64,000 nucleotides of DNA, taken from NCBI GenBank assembly GCA_016858145.1, contig JAEHOE010000062.1, positions 310,001 through 374,000 on the forward strand, in the 5' to 3' direction. Below the pieces are notes generated by a model. That model was not told where the DNA came from. It ran no database searches and saw nothing but the letters and a program-made list of their open reading frames with translations. Origin of the DNA: Edaphochlamys debaryana (taxonomy: Eukaryota; Chlorophyta; Chlorophyceae; Chlamydomonadales). Positions 11,301-22,576 of the stretch are shown here, piece by piece (the stretch's first letter is position 1; each line of letters opens with the position of its first letter). The translations under genes and the position numbers were made by a program.

Positions 11301-12872
11301 TTCCTAGGAATGAATCCAAGCAAACAAGGCCTTCCCTCGCTCGAGCGAGTAACGCAGCTTCAAAGCCTTCAATTCATTCCATTGTCCGCCCAAGCAAGCT
11401 GTGCCCCTGCTGCCCTGTCCCCTCCGCCCGCAGCTGACACCACCGCCCCTGAGCTCACGGTTCCTGGCGCCATCAGCGCCGAGGGCGATGCCCTTGGGGG
11501 CAAGTTCGTTTCCTTCTCGTCGAGCGCCGAGGACATTGTGGATGGGGACCTTCCCACCACCTGCACCCCACCAAGCGGCAGTCTGTTCCCCGTGGGCATC
11601 AGTACCGTGGAGTGCACTGCCGAGGACAATTCTGGCAACACGGTTTCCGGCACCTTCACCGTGACGATTGGTGAGAGGCCGGGGCGTTGAGCGGATTCTC
11701 TTCTTGCGTGGATATTGCAAGTAGCGCCGCCGCCAATGCACCTTGCCATGTGCACCCATCCCTTCGTGTTCAATCCTTCGTTCCTTACTCTACGAACGCC
11801 TCGTTTGCATGCCCTACATGCCCTCCCCAGTCGACACCACGCCTCCAGCCATCACCGTGCCGGCCCCCATTGCCGTTAACGGTGCAAATGAGTTTGGCGC
11901 CCCCGTGCCGTTCACGGTGTCCGCTCTGGACCTCGTGGACGGCCCCGTCGCCTTCACCTGCTCCCGCGCCTCGGGGACCACCTTCGACTTTGGCACGACC
12001 ACTGTCCAGTGCAACTCGAGCGACGCCGCCGGCAACAAGGCTACCAAGACCTTCACCGTGACCGTTAGTGAGTGCAATGCCGGCGGCGGGCGGGACGGAC
12101 AGGGCTGCGCGCAGACGGGTGCGGCGATAGATGCCGCGGGTTGCTTGCATGCGTGTGTGAACGGCTGCTCGTGTCAGCCGGGGAAGCGTAGGCGCGGCGG
12201 GTAGCCGGCTGGTTCTAAGTGCTCGAAGCCCGACCCTTGCTTGCGTGTGTGTAACCGACGGCGGTTGCTTGGCCTGGACCATCAAGACGCATGTGCGTGC
12301 CCTGCCCCGCCCCATGCATGCCTCGCTCCATCCATCCATCAGCCTGGTGCAATTTTGGCGACGGTTTCCTGCCACCCGTGGAGAACTCGCCCGGCGTCAA
12401 CGTCATCACCACCACACAGGTTCGTTCGTTCGTTCTGACTCTTGCGGCTGTTGCGGCTGCTGTTGGCGCGCCGCCATTGCCTCCGCGATGACGTACGACG
12501 CCCCCTCTGCAACCAACTCACCCGCGCGCCGCCTGCCTCGCTCGCACGTCCATCCCACAGACCCTGCCGCTCAAGTGGTCCATGGGCGGCGGCTACTGGG
12601 GCATGAACATCCTGGCGCCCGGCAGCCCCACCCTGCACCTCGTCCCGTGCGCCTCCCTCGCCGACCCCACGCCCACGGACCTGACCCAATCAGTCGTCAC
12701 CGCGGACTCCACCGAACTCAAGTGGATCGCCGACGAGGGCCGCTACCAGCTCGGCTACAGCATGCGGAGCAGGGTGATGGAGAACAGCTGCTACCAGCTG
12801 AGGCTGACGCTGCGCACCTGCCCCAGCGCCGTGCGTGTGGTGCTGCTGCGGGTCAGGGGCAGGTCCGGCTGA
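8358..12872 (+). CDS. Secreted HYR (hyalin-repeat) domain protein
   Basis: About twelve exons: 8358-8524, 8806-8946, 9080-9302, 9382-9512, ~9825 or 9865-9966, 10108-10209, 10320-10797, 10963-11199, 11434-11670, 11831-12067, 12343-12419, 12561-12872; roughly 820 aa. The product starts with a signal peptide (hydrophobic WAALLLALLVAPLATC core). Next come about 350 residues of an unrecognised Cys-containing ectodomain, four HYR modules, and a Cys-paired C-terminal domain. HYR modules are Ig-like extracellular adhesion modules. Each here shows an ITVP start, a DG turn, FPVG.TTV.C, D.SGN and a FTVTV end, with two conserved Cys. Modules 2-4 are each one 237-nt exon in phase 1-1. The intron after 10209 appears to have a GC donor (ACG|GCAAGT). 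The exon 4/5 junction is unresolved: the best donor and best acceptor disagree in phase. A cell-wall or extracellular-matrix role is inference from secretion and HYR content. Confidence 0.8.
10963..11199 (+). repeat. HYR exon, duplicate a
   Basis: 237-nt phase 1-1 exon. It differs from the exon at 11434-11670 at about 13 positions, and the acceptor flank ctccgcccgcag is identical. Confidence 0.9.
11434..11670 (+). repeat. HYR exon, duplicate b
   Basis: Tandem copy of 10963-11199, about 95% identical by eye. The exon at 11831-12067 has the same length and phase but is clearly older. Confidence 0.9.
12158..12229 (+). repeat. Intronic short repeat, HYR copy
   Basis: About 72 nt starting tgaacggctgctcgtg and ending gtgctcgaag. 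It is nearly identical to 50021-50091 in a lipase intron. Both lie within about 100 nt after a splice donor, in the same orientation as the host gene. Confidence 0.85.
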
Positions 12873-13173
12873 GCGTGCGCCTGTTGATGAGCTACGCGCC
12901 TTTTTTTCATATTAGTCAGTTTGTTGCAATCATTGAGCCTATGATGGGCGTAGGCGGTGTGATATGTGCATGGTACATCCGTACATGGATGTCGAGCGGG
13001 GGCCTGCCCCATAATGTGCATATAGGGGCTGGGGCAGGGCCCGTCCCGGCGGGGTTCCGCTGTGGGCTGCTGCTGGTGCTTGGGGCGCGGATGTTGTGCG
13101 CCGCTAGCTTGGTTGTTTCCCCAACGTGCGACTGGTCATGCCTGGTGCTTGCTCTCGAGGAAAAGAAGCGGCT

Positions 13174-13178
13174 TGTAA
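13174..13178 (+). terminator. TGTAA poly(A) signal for the HYR gene
   Basis: TGTAA about 300 nt after the HYR stop codon, a plausible volvocine 3' UTR length. Confidence 0.5.
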
Positions 13179-14884
13179 CACAAGAGCATGCATATGGCAA
13201 GCCAGGCTCCTCGAATCTTTACGCCTCTCGCCCTTACACAAGGACGCCCCCGTGCCCACACCCGGGGCCCAGCACCTTCAGTCACCTTTGGGCCCGCACG
13301 GCCTACCCTCCGTCCTCGCTTATGATATCCTCCTACCGTATGAAGCTCTTGGTGTCGACATGCCTGCCTGGGTGCGCGGCTCCTTACCGGTATGATGCGG
13401 CTTCGTTGCCACGTCAGCCTCCGAACCCGCCCCAGTTCAGCACTAGACCGAACGGACCTGCTGGTGGCCTTTTACTTGATGGCCATCATGATACATGACG
13501 GTTAGAATTGATAAACCCCTCCGACACCTGGGCCGGCAATCCCGGCATGCAGGTACCTCCCAAACCCTACCGTCACCTCCATCAAGCCCTAACACTGCAG
13601 GGGTAATGGCTTCAGGGGTCGGGACACGCCCACCCAAGCGCGCTATCACGTCACGGGCACGTGCTATCATAATGAGTCCATCCGGGCCCACGCGCTCGCC
13701 CCTCCCGCACCCCGACCGACACGCAGGCGCTTCCCAGCCTTTGCCGTCGCTTGCTTGCGCCAAACCGAGGCATGACTGAGCTGCGAGAATCCGCACTCCA
13801 GTGCTCAGGACAAGGCTGCACATGCCACCTATCACGACAGGTCGTACGTTGGCCTTTCATGACGGCGGGTGCATCCGGGTCCACCTGCCAACAATCTCCC
13901 TCGCGCCGCCGCCAGGCCCTCCCCCGCCCCCCGCAACGCTCAGCATGGCGGTGCAGGGCTGTGCGCGCTTCACCAGCCCTTCATTCCGCCATCCCGCCAA
14001 CGCCGCCAGGGCCTCCCCAGCCCCGGCCCGACCGTGCACAGGGGCCCTTGCGGCGGCAGAGCGGCAGCGCGCTTCGCCAGCCCCTCAGACCTCCCGCCAA
14101 AGCCGCCAGGGCCTCCGCCGCCCCCGGTGACCGGTCGGAGTGGCCCCCAGCCGCCCTGCCACAGCACCCCGACCGCAGGCAACCAGCGCCGCTCGCCTTG
14201 TGGGGATGCCCTGAGGGGTGGGGCATCAGCCTGCAACGGCGGAGCTACCGGGCAGGCTGGGGCGGCGCGGGTCAGGGCCGAATCCGTCACTGGCCCACAC
14301 ACCGGAGCAGGGTGGGGGGGCATGGCGCCGTAGTCCTGTCTGTGCAGGCTCGCTCACACACGAGGATCTCCCCCAGCCCTGCATGCCACCAGGCTTGCCA
14401 AGCAGGGCCATGTAGCCGACGTGAGCCCAGCAGCTGTGATGAGTGAAAGGTTGAGTGTCCAAGAGGAAGCGGCGCTGATAAGCACCTTTGGCCCCACGCA
14501 CAGAGGCCCCCGGGCCGCAGCCCCTCCCGCCGCCACAAGCGGAGCGGTCGGCAGAAGCACAAGGCGGCAGGGGGTCTATGAAAGGCACGGGAGCGACGAA
14601 GTGCGCACATCAGGACATGTCCTGCATAGCGAGGTAGGGGTAAACGGGTTGGCAGCCATGTTGACCTGAGCTTGCACGCAAGGGCTGAAGCACGATATCG
14701 ATCGACTCCTGTGACCCTTTGCTCCTCATGCAAGCACCTTCGCAGCGCCTGCTGCGACTTCCGGCTTACTCCCAAGTTGCGATGTGGTGAGGTGCTCTGG
14801 AGCACAGCCCGCCAAGGCGTACCGGTAAGCTTGTCGACTTCGGGTGTGACGCGCCTGGGAAGGGCGGGGGCGGCGGTGCATAGC
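13179..14884. other. Intergenic, no supported gene
   Basis: GC-rich sequence with imperfect repeats of a cgccagggcctccgc-like unit around 13980-14130. Open frames occur on both strands but none shows a family motif or supported splice sites. Confidence 0.5.
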
Positions 14885-15735
14885 AGGTCATCCCGGGAGG
14901 TTAAGACGGAGTAGCCCCAATCTGCTGGGGCGCGGGACGGTATGCAGTTGGTTGTTCCTAGCGCACTGTCTCGGACCGCTCCGGACAGCCCCCGCGTCAG
15001 CACAGCCGCCGTGGGCCGCCGTACCCCCCTGCCTCTACCCTCGCTGCTACCCTCGCTGCTACCCTCGCTCTGGGGCCTCCGCCTGCCTCACTCGCTGCCC
15101 AACCTCCCCGCCCCTGCCTCCCACCGTGGCAGAACGGCTGCACCTCTTCGCGGCGTCGGGGGGCAGAGTGGTCTCCAGCTGCCGAACCACCACCTGAAGA
15201 GGGAGGGGGCCGGGAGTGTATGGCAAATGCATGTACGGCAGGAGACCCACTTCCCCAGGCACTGGAGCAGAGTGGCCTCCAGCCGCCGACCCACCACCTA
15301 CAAGGGAGGGGGTGCGGGAGTGTCCGGCAGACCTGCGGCAGGGTCACAAGCTCCCGGGCTGGTCCGCGCTCACAGACCCTCCGCGGCCCTCTCTGAAACA
15401 CCCACTGCACACCCACTGCTGCCGCCCTCGCTTTGGGACATGCACCCCTTCTGCTTCCCGCCGGCCCGTGCCTGGGCACGCGCACCCCGGCCCCACCTAA
15501 GGCCGTCGTGTGGCCGTCCAATCTTCGGGAGTCAAGAGGACGCCCTCCCCGCCTCACCGCCCCGACGCGTGTGCGTCCAGCGCCGGGTGCCGCGTCGGCA
15601 GAGACACCGCGCGATGGTCCCCAAAGCTGCGGCTTCCTTGAGCGCCTCAGCAGCAGCCGCGGCAGCCGCGGCCGTGGCGGGAGAAGAGAGCGTGCGCCTA
15701 AACGCCGCGGGCGTGCCGAAGCATCCGCTCATCAT
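14885..15735 (-). pseudogene. Broken patatin gene, right copy
   Basis: Fragments of the patatin gene at 2037-5208 in the same order and strand. Exon 1 (15735-15558) is 178 nt against 179 nt in the intact copy, so the frame shifts after the Ala run and ends early. Exon 2, which holds the oxyanion loop and catalytic Ser, is gone. Exon 3 occurs twice, once nearly whole (about 15193-15124, encoding LETTLPPDAAKRCS) and once partial (15300-15261). Exon 4 survives as a short piece reading SVLTSRDDLLC near 14920-14885. Exons 5-7 were not found. This copy cannot encode an enzyme. Confidence 0.85.
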
Positions 15736-17133
15736 GCGAGAGCCCAGGCAGCAGCGCGCGTGGGCGCAGCGTTGTAAGAACGTGACACCTCAAGAAGAGC
15801 TTTCAGGATGTTGAAGCCGTGACTGTGGGGCGGGGAGTTGAGCCTTGACGTTTGACGCTACCGGAAACTCTGCTTGTATTCGATGCGGCGTATGGTAGAT
15901 GGAGCTGTGTATGAAGCACGGGGACCTGGCCGGGCCGGGGGCCCATTGCAGCTGTCTTCCGACTCGCCAAGGCCCCTGCGCTGTTCCTCTCGCCAGCGCA
16001 GCCGCGCCAAAACGCTACATCAATTATACCCAGATCGCCACAGCTTTGCCCCTCAGCAGCACAAGGCGCAAGTCCCGACATTCCGCCTCGCGTTGCCGAG
16101 CTCACTCGTTCTAGCGGCCGGCACGCTTATGCTTGCCTCACAGCGCTCTACTAGCAGGGTGTTGGCGCGAGCGACCTGCGGTTGGCCAGCGCCCAGGCCC
16201 CTGCGTGGGCGACCCACATCCCGGAGCACCCCGCAACCCCAGATGTCCGCCACGGCTGGCACCGTCGAACACGCAGCGGCCAAGGGCGCTACGGCTGGCT
16301 CACACGCTCACAGGCAAGCTACTTGGGCATTCCTAAGGCGGGACCCTGCCACGCTTCTCCTAGGTATGACGCGAGCTGCCGGCCTCGCATGAGGGGGAGA
16401 GAGTCAACTTCCCCCGCCAGCTACGCCCATCCAGCAATCAGGGAAAAGGCGGTTCGACATCCTCCTAGCCCAATTGGCTACGGCACGCCTCCCCACGTGC
16501 ACCGCTCACGGTGTGCCATCCCAGGACTCTCCGGCACCCCACCACACACGCTCCTCGGCACCCTCCCCGCCTGCCCCCTCCCCAGCGCCCCGCGCCTCTT
16601 CCCCGCCGTCCCCGAGGTTGGCTGCGTGTCTGCGCCGGCAGCCGCCCCCACCACTCCCTCAGGCGGCCCCGACCCGCACTGCCTGGATCTGGGCAACGTG
16701 ATCGCCCTGGAGCATGTCAACCTCGAGGTACGGCACATGCCGTACCGTTAGTCATTAGCACACATCCGCGTGTCCTTGTACGGCAGAACATTCGGAAGGC
16801 TGGAAGATCATATTTGAGCAGTGGCCACTGAAGCCGACCAGACTCCCCTGCCCTGCCAAGCCTCTCCCCTTTCCACCCCCTCTGCGTCCTCCCTCTCCCT
16901 CCCTCCCTCCCTGTCAGGTCCCAGACCTAGAGGTGGCCCGTCTCTTCTATGCCGAGGGTCTGGGCCTAACCGCCGACCCGGGCACCACGGGGCAGCAGCG
17001 GGGGGGAGCGCACGTGGTGTGGTACAACTGCGGCCGGCAGCAGGTGGGGGCGGGGGAGGGCACCGGGGTGGCGTGGGCGGCAGTATGCAGGTGGGCAGGG
17101 TGGGCAGCAGTATGCAGGTGAGGTGAGAAGGAG
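15558..17133 (+). repeat. Segmental duplication, right copy
   Basis: Direct repeat of 5030-6410, about 10.5 kb away, in the same orientation. It carries patatin exon 1, the divergent promoter and VOC exons 1-3. Coding parts are nearly identical; the intron after VOC exon 1 differs by larger indels. Confidence 0.9.
15736..16242. promoter_or_regulatory. Divergent promoter region, right copy
   Basis: Counterpart of 5209-5699, now driving the intact VOC gene rightwards and a dead patatin exon leftwards. No TATA box seen. Confidence 0.45.
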
Positions 17134-19670
17134 AATGAAGCAAGTAGCGAGGTTGGGACAAGGCCAGCCAGGAATCGTAGAACCGTACTGGAGGCGGGAA
17201 AGGCTCGGGGTTTAGGGTCCTGGACTCGGAGCGGGTGGAGGTGAAAGTGTGACTGGGTGAGGGGTGGATTGTGCGGCAGGGGAGGCGGCGGCGGGGTCCG
17301 AGCGGGGTGAGTGGCGGCATGCCCTCCGCATCCGGCTGCTCATTACCCGCTATCCCTTGCCTCAAAACCTCACTCCTTGCCCCTCCGCCCCCGCCCGCAG
17401 TTCCACATTGCGCGCGGCCCCGCCCCCCAGCGCCTGCCCCCCGGCTCCGTCATAGGCCTGGTGCTGCCTGACGTGGCAGGGGTGGCGCAGCGGCTGGAGG
17501 CGGTAAAGCAGACGCTGGGGTGAGCCGGGTTGTATGACGGGGAATGTACGACATGAACGTCAATGTCGATGTCAGGCTTATGGGGAGGTTGAGGGTCTTG
17601 TCAGGCGTCCGTACGGTGGCGAAGGAGGGGTGCGTGCGGACAAGGGTTTTGGTTTCCGCATGGGCACCCTCGCAAGTTAAGGGGTTGAGGGCACTACTGG
17701 TTGCGTCCTGCCAGCCCTTTCCAACCCATATCCGCTACCCCCTGCCTCCCCCCCCCAGCGATGTGTCCATCACCTACGCCCGGGGCGACACGCTGGAGGC
17801 CGTGGACCCGTACGGCAACACCTTCTCCGTACACACCTCCCTGCCGTACTTCCCGGGGCGGGCGGGCGTTGCGTACGTGCAGGTGCGGACTTCGATTTCT
17901 CCTTGCACGCACCCACAAACACCGCAGCTGGTATCCATTTGCCCCCACGCCCCCTTGATCATGCGCGAACAGTTTCTAAGCCCCGCTCTTTCTACACCCA
18001 TTCCCCCAGCTCCCCTGCTTCAAGGGCACCGCCGCCGCCATCGCCTCCTTCTACGCCCAGCGCATGGGGGCCCGGGCCCGCGTGTCGGAGGCTGGGGGAT
18101 CGTCGGGGCGCAGCACCACGGGCGGGACCATGCGGGCCGAGGTGGGCCCGGGCTGGGCCCGAGCTTGGGACCTGGCACCTTGGGCCTGGGTTCACCATCC
18201 TCGCGAGACCTCGTGTCTCGCGCCCCGTCCCCGCGTCACCAGTGCCCAGGGCCATAAACTCCATCAGTGTCCGGGCGAAGCTTTCAACCAGAAACCCTTC
18301 CGAAGCGCCCCGTCCCTTCCTTTCCCTCCTTCTCCTGCCGCTCTATCTCTTCCTTCGCTCTCCGATGCTCCAAAAATCACCCTCCTCCTCCCTTCCCCAT
18401 AGGTGTGGCTGGGCCCGGGCAGCAAGCTGGTGTTCGTGGAGCAGCCGCAGCTGGGGGCGCCCACGGAGGAGGTGGGGGAATGGCTTGGGGGGAGGGGGCG
18501 GTGGGGTCATCCCGCACGTGAAGGCCCCATCCTGCGACACATTCTGACGGGGACAGGGAGGCGGACACTGCTGTGTGTGCTGACCCTACCCGCGGAGGAG
18601 GAGGGGGGATGGCTTGGGAGCAGGGGGCCGTGCGTGGGTTGAGGGTTGACGCATTCCGCACGTCAAGGCCTGAGCCTGCGACACTTAGCAGAACGCTGCT
18701 CTGTGTGCGCATGCAATGGACCGCGTGTCATGGACTCTATCGCCACCCGCCAAGGCCCGACGCCCGACCCCTTCCGTTTCTCAACCCCGACCCTGAATCC
18801 CCCAACCCCGACCCTCAACCGCAGGCCGTCGCTGCCCTGTTCGACGGTTGGCACGTGGCGATCTACGTGGCTGACTTCAGCCGTACGTACGAGGCCGTAC
18901 ACCACCCGGGACGGCCGCCATTCAACGAGCACCCATACAGGTCCGCGCACGTAAAACAGCCGTGGGCAGCCTCAGCTAGGGGATGGGAGGGGAGTAAGTC
19001 GGGGTGCCCGGTGGGTCTGGGGGCGGAGGTGCTTGGCCGCAACGTCGGAACGCCAAGCAGCGTGAGCGCATTCAGTAGTCCTTAGCACCTGGGTTCAGGA
19101 GCAGGAAAGGCGTCATCATCTTACCAAAACCCTTCCCTCGCTCCCGCGCGCAGGGACCACTACCACTCCCTGTCGGACGCGATCCACAACCGCCAGTTCC
19201 GGTTCCAGGACATCACGGCGCCGCTGGAGAAGCTGCCGGAAGGTGCGCAGGCATCACAGCTCCCGGCGGGCCCATGGCGTAAGGCGGCGCGGGGGCTGGC
19301 AGAGCGTTGTGCAACGTCCAGGCGATCTGGCCATCCGGGCGTCCGGCCCAGACCGTCGTCTTGTTCCGTTCTGCACACTTCCGCTGCGTAGTACACGGAG
19401 GCGGCGGCGAACAACAGCATTCCGCTCTCTCCACTGTACCGGCGGTGTGTGGCAACCGATGCCGTCCAATGCCATTCGCTCTCGCGGACCTGAGAGGCCC
19501 TCTCCTACCCATCCATGGCTTGCCGCGCGTCCCATGCAGGGGCCGAGGCGTACGGCGGACCCGCGTACGGCAACGAGGCTCTTGTTTACCGCATCAGTCA
19601 CGAGGTGCGGGCGCTGGCGCACCCGCTGTACGGCAGGCCGCTGTACAACCGGGAGGGAGGCTTCGCCTGA
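16243..19670 (+). CDS. Double glyoxalase/VOC-domain protein
   Basis: Ten exons, 372 aa, all phases consistent: 16243-16313, 16586-16727, 16918-17043, 17401-17519, 17759-17882, 18010-18141, 18403-18471, 18825-18940, 19154-19242, 19540-19670. The first VOC (glyoxalase/dioxygenase) module begins IALEHVNLEVPDLEVARLFYAEGLGL and ends DPYGNTFSVH. A second, less typical module follows (FKGTAAAIASFYAQRMGA, then FDGWHVAIYVADF), and the C-terminus is RALAHPLYGRPLYNREGGFA. VOC proteins bind a divalent metal through His/Glu and act as lyases, dioxygenases or binding proteins; His residues in HVNLEV and GWHVAIYV are candidate ligands. The substrate is unknown, and glyoxalase I activity should not be assumed. 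Exon 1 joins exon 2 only with a GC donor (CAG|GCAAGC), which makes the start the least certain part. The gene is the survivor of a duplicated pair. Confidence 0.83.
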
Positions 19671-22576
19671 CGGGGCGACCCACGCGGAGGCAGGCCGGCT
19701 AGCTGGTGGAGCGGGCGAAGGGAGCGGCGGACATAAGGGTCTGTCTGGGCCGGGATCCCTCCCACTGGCGCTGACAAGCCCTGGAGCTATGGGTAGCCGG
19801 CACAAGGAGCGGCCAAGGGGCGGCGGGTGGTTCGTTATGGCTGGAGGCAGCTCGGGAAAGGGTCGTTACATATATAGCAGCAAGCATGCGCAGCAGGTGG
19901 GAAGGAACGGTGGGCGGTGCCGAGCGTCACCAGCTGTGCCGCAGCGGGGTGTTGGCACGTCTTGGGCGTTGCCTGCATGCAGGGGGGATACGAGGGAGGA
20001 CCTGCAGGGAGATATCAGTTGGTTGGGCTGTGCGGTTGCATTTGCCGTTGGGGCATGAGCATGGGCACGAACATGGGCATGGTCCGATACACGGCTTCAT
20101 TCGGTTACTCAACTCCGTGTTTCCTCAAATGTGGAGGACTGTGGGGTTCGCAACTTGGCACCGAGAAGGGCTCGCAACCGGCGGGCAAGACAAACATCAA
20201 GGGCGGGGTGAGGCACGCTAGGTTGGTTTTGCTGCGAATACAGGCGCGTGCCACGCATGCTGCTCTCTACGGTTCTCCGACACAACGCGCCGTGGCGAGT
20301 TGTTGCAATGCGACGGGGTGAATGTGCAGTGCTCCACGCGGCTTCCTTCCCCCCGCGCGGCGCCCCCCCGCGCCCCGCTGCGCCGCCCCCGGCCCACCGG
20401 GGACCCACCGGGCATGCATGCCCGACTCTAAATGGAGTCCCGCTAGCTCCCAAAAAGGGAGCGAGCCCTGACTGCTGCGCAGCTCAGTAGTTTGAACGAA
20501 TCAGTAGTACGGTTGCTAGCAGAATCGGCGAGGTCACGCCCTGCTGGATGGGGCTGACTCACAGATTATAGCCCACAGCCCCAACCGCAGTGCCGTGCAA
20601 GCTAGGGCATCGGGTCCTCAGTGGTAAGACCGGGCCAGATCGGGGCGCGCGCGGCAAAGATACAATTCAGGGGGAAGTGAATTTTTGGGCTGAGCCGCCG
20701 CCGTTAGGCTCTTCGGGCGGCCCCCCGGGATTACCCCTTGGGTGAGGGGCTCAGCCCTTTTCCGCCCCCATGGGGGCGCCCCGCTTGTCTGGCCGTGTGT
20801 GGGGAAGGGTAAGGTTGTCTATTGCGGCTAATTGACCAGAGTTGCAAGCTCAGACGAGCAACGGGGTCCCCGTACCAAGAAAGCGGAGCCCCATGCGCCA
20901 CCAAGCGGGGTGCCCAGGGAGCCAGCAGGGCTCAGCGCGCGTATGAGGACGTTGGAAGTGGTCTCGGTCACCGCCCGTTGGAGTCCTGAGGCGCGGGTGG
21001 TTGTGACAACATGGGCCCGTCCACGGGCCCGTCCAGAATCGAGCGTGGCACGTTGGGTCAACGGACAGGCGTTAGCAGCAGGAATACCGGTACTGCGCAG
21101 CGGAAGTCTTGCTTTGCTGAGGCTGAGAGAGACGGGGGCACTGACGGCGTCGGGGCGTCGGGGTGACGGCAGGCGCTCCGGGAGAGGGGCGTGTCGGGTC
21201 AGGGAGTGATTGCAGGACACGGCTTCAGTTGGCAGGGGTGGGCTCGGGCAGGGCCAATGCATTACGTCCTGTAAAGGACGTGCTCGCCTTCGCTCGCGCG
21301 CACAGCTTTAAGGCACACGCACCGGGTTTGAGCCGGGCTGACGTCAGCTCAGGGTCGACCCTCGCTGGGAGGCCTGCGCTGAGAGTGCCTAGGAGAGGAG
21401 AGCTCCACGCGCTCGACTGAGCGAGGTCGTGGGGGCTCAGTCCGTGTGGGCTACGGCACGGGTCGCACGGCAGCCTGACAGCGTGCAAGGGGCCAGACGG
21501 CCGTGCTAGGCGCTCGATATATAGCGCTGAAGGGGATCGCGGGACAGGGCGTCAGTCGATTACACAACAGTATCCTCCTGTATCCTTGCGCTAGGGACCT
21601 ATTAGGAGAGGTTGGGGGTCGATATCAGGATTCCACAGGGTTCCGTGCGGGGGTTGACCAACTCTTGAGGGTATTGTAGACAACGGGATGGGACTACGGG
21701 CAAGCCCAGCAGGCCTTGGTAATGTGGCTCGTCCTCCAAGCGCACCCCGCACCCGATCAGCTCATCATCCGGGTGCCAACCACCTTCGCAACATGTTATT
21801 ATATTCGCAACAGCTTATTGATACCCACGGCCGACAGCAGCCGTACAACTTGGTCAATGCATGGGGCCAAAGTCAACTCGACCGTGCCGGGCGTCGACCC
21901 GAGGTAGCGTCCCTCACCCCTACCCGCCTGCACCAACTGTCTCCATCCCTCAACGAGGACGTGCCCGCAGATAGATTGGCATGGCACCAGCCAAGCATCC
22001 GTCAGCTACCGTGCATGCCACGCAAGCGCGCCAACGAACCTGCCTCGCAACGCCCGGCGGAGATCGATGGCCCCGGTAGTGGGCCCCGGTAGTGGGATGC
22101 ATGGACACGGCGGCATAATGACGTGCTTGCCGCGGGGCAGCAGCGTGCATCTTAGCCAACCAGCTGCAAGCGTTGAAGGGCGAGAACGAACAAAGTTTCC
22201 ATCAGTCCGTGGCTGTTGGGGGTGCATTCGTCCGTGGCTGCTGCGCGCGTGGACGGATGGCAGGATGGAGGGAAGATGGCAGGACGACAAGTGCTGGCGG
22301 CGGCAGCGCCCACGCGCGTACATACGTACCGATTTGAGAGCGTTGTACAGGCCCTGTACGGCCGATCCCTCGCAGCAGCCCTCGATTCTCTGGCCTCTGC
22401 CGGCGCTCGTAAACGTGACCTGTGTGCGCGGGACGGGAGCGGCGGGGGTCGGGCTACGGCCGCGGCAGCGCGCGGGGATCGGCGGGATGGAACCTGACGC
22501 GCGCGGGCGGCGGCGGGAGCTAGCACGCACGCACGTGCACGTGCGCACTGCGAGACAGCAGCAGCCTTAATCCGCA
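19671..22576. other. Intergenic, no supported gene
   Basis: VOC 3' region followed by sequence without recognisable coding exons. It contains an inverted repeat at 20687-20757 (listed separately). Open frames such as 20832-21209 have no motif or splice support. Confidence 0.5.
20687..20757. repeat. Inverted repeat, possible stem-loop
   Basis: gggctgagcc (20687-20696) pairs with ggctcagccc (20748-20757) across a 51-nt, GC-rich loop that is itself partly self-complementary (cggcc ccccggg). A similar short palindrome, gggggctgagccccc, occurs at about 30425-30439. It could be a mobile-element end or an RNA hairpin. Confidence 0.5.

Noticed and set aside
10963..12067. Regularly spaced repeats as a CRISPR array
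   Set aside because: The repeats are coding HYR exons in a eukaryotic gene; the spacers are introns.
16182..16751. Continuous open frame through VOC exon 2 as a longer N-terminus
   Set aside because: It reads through an acceptor with a pyrimidine tract; the ATG at 16243 is shared by both duplicate copies and fits the GC-donor model.
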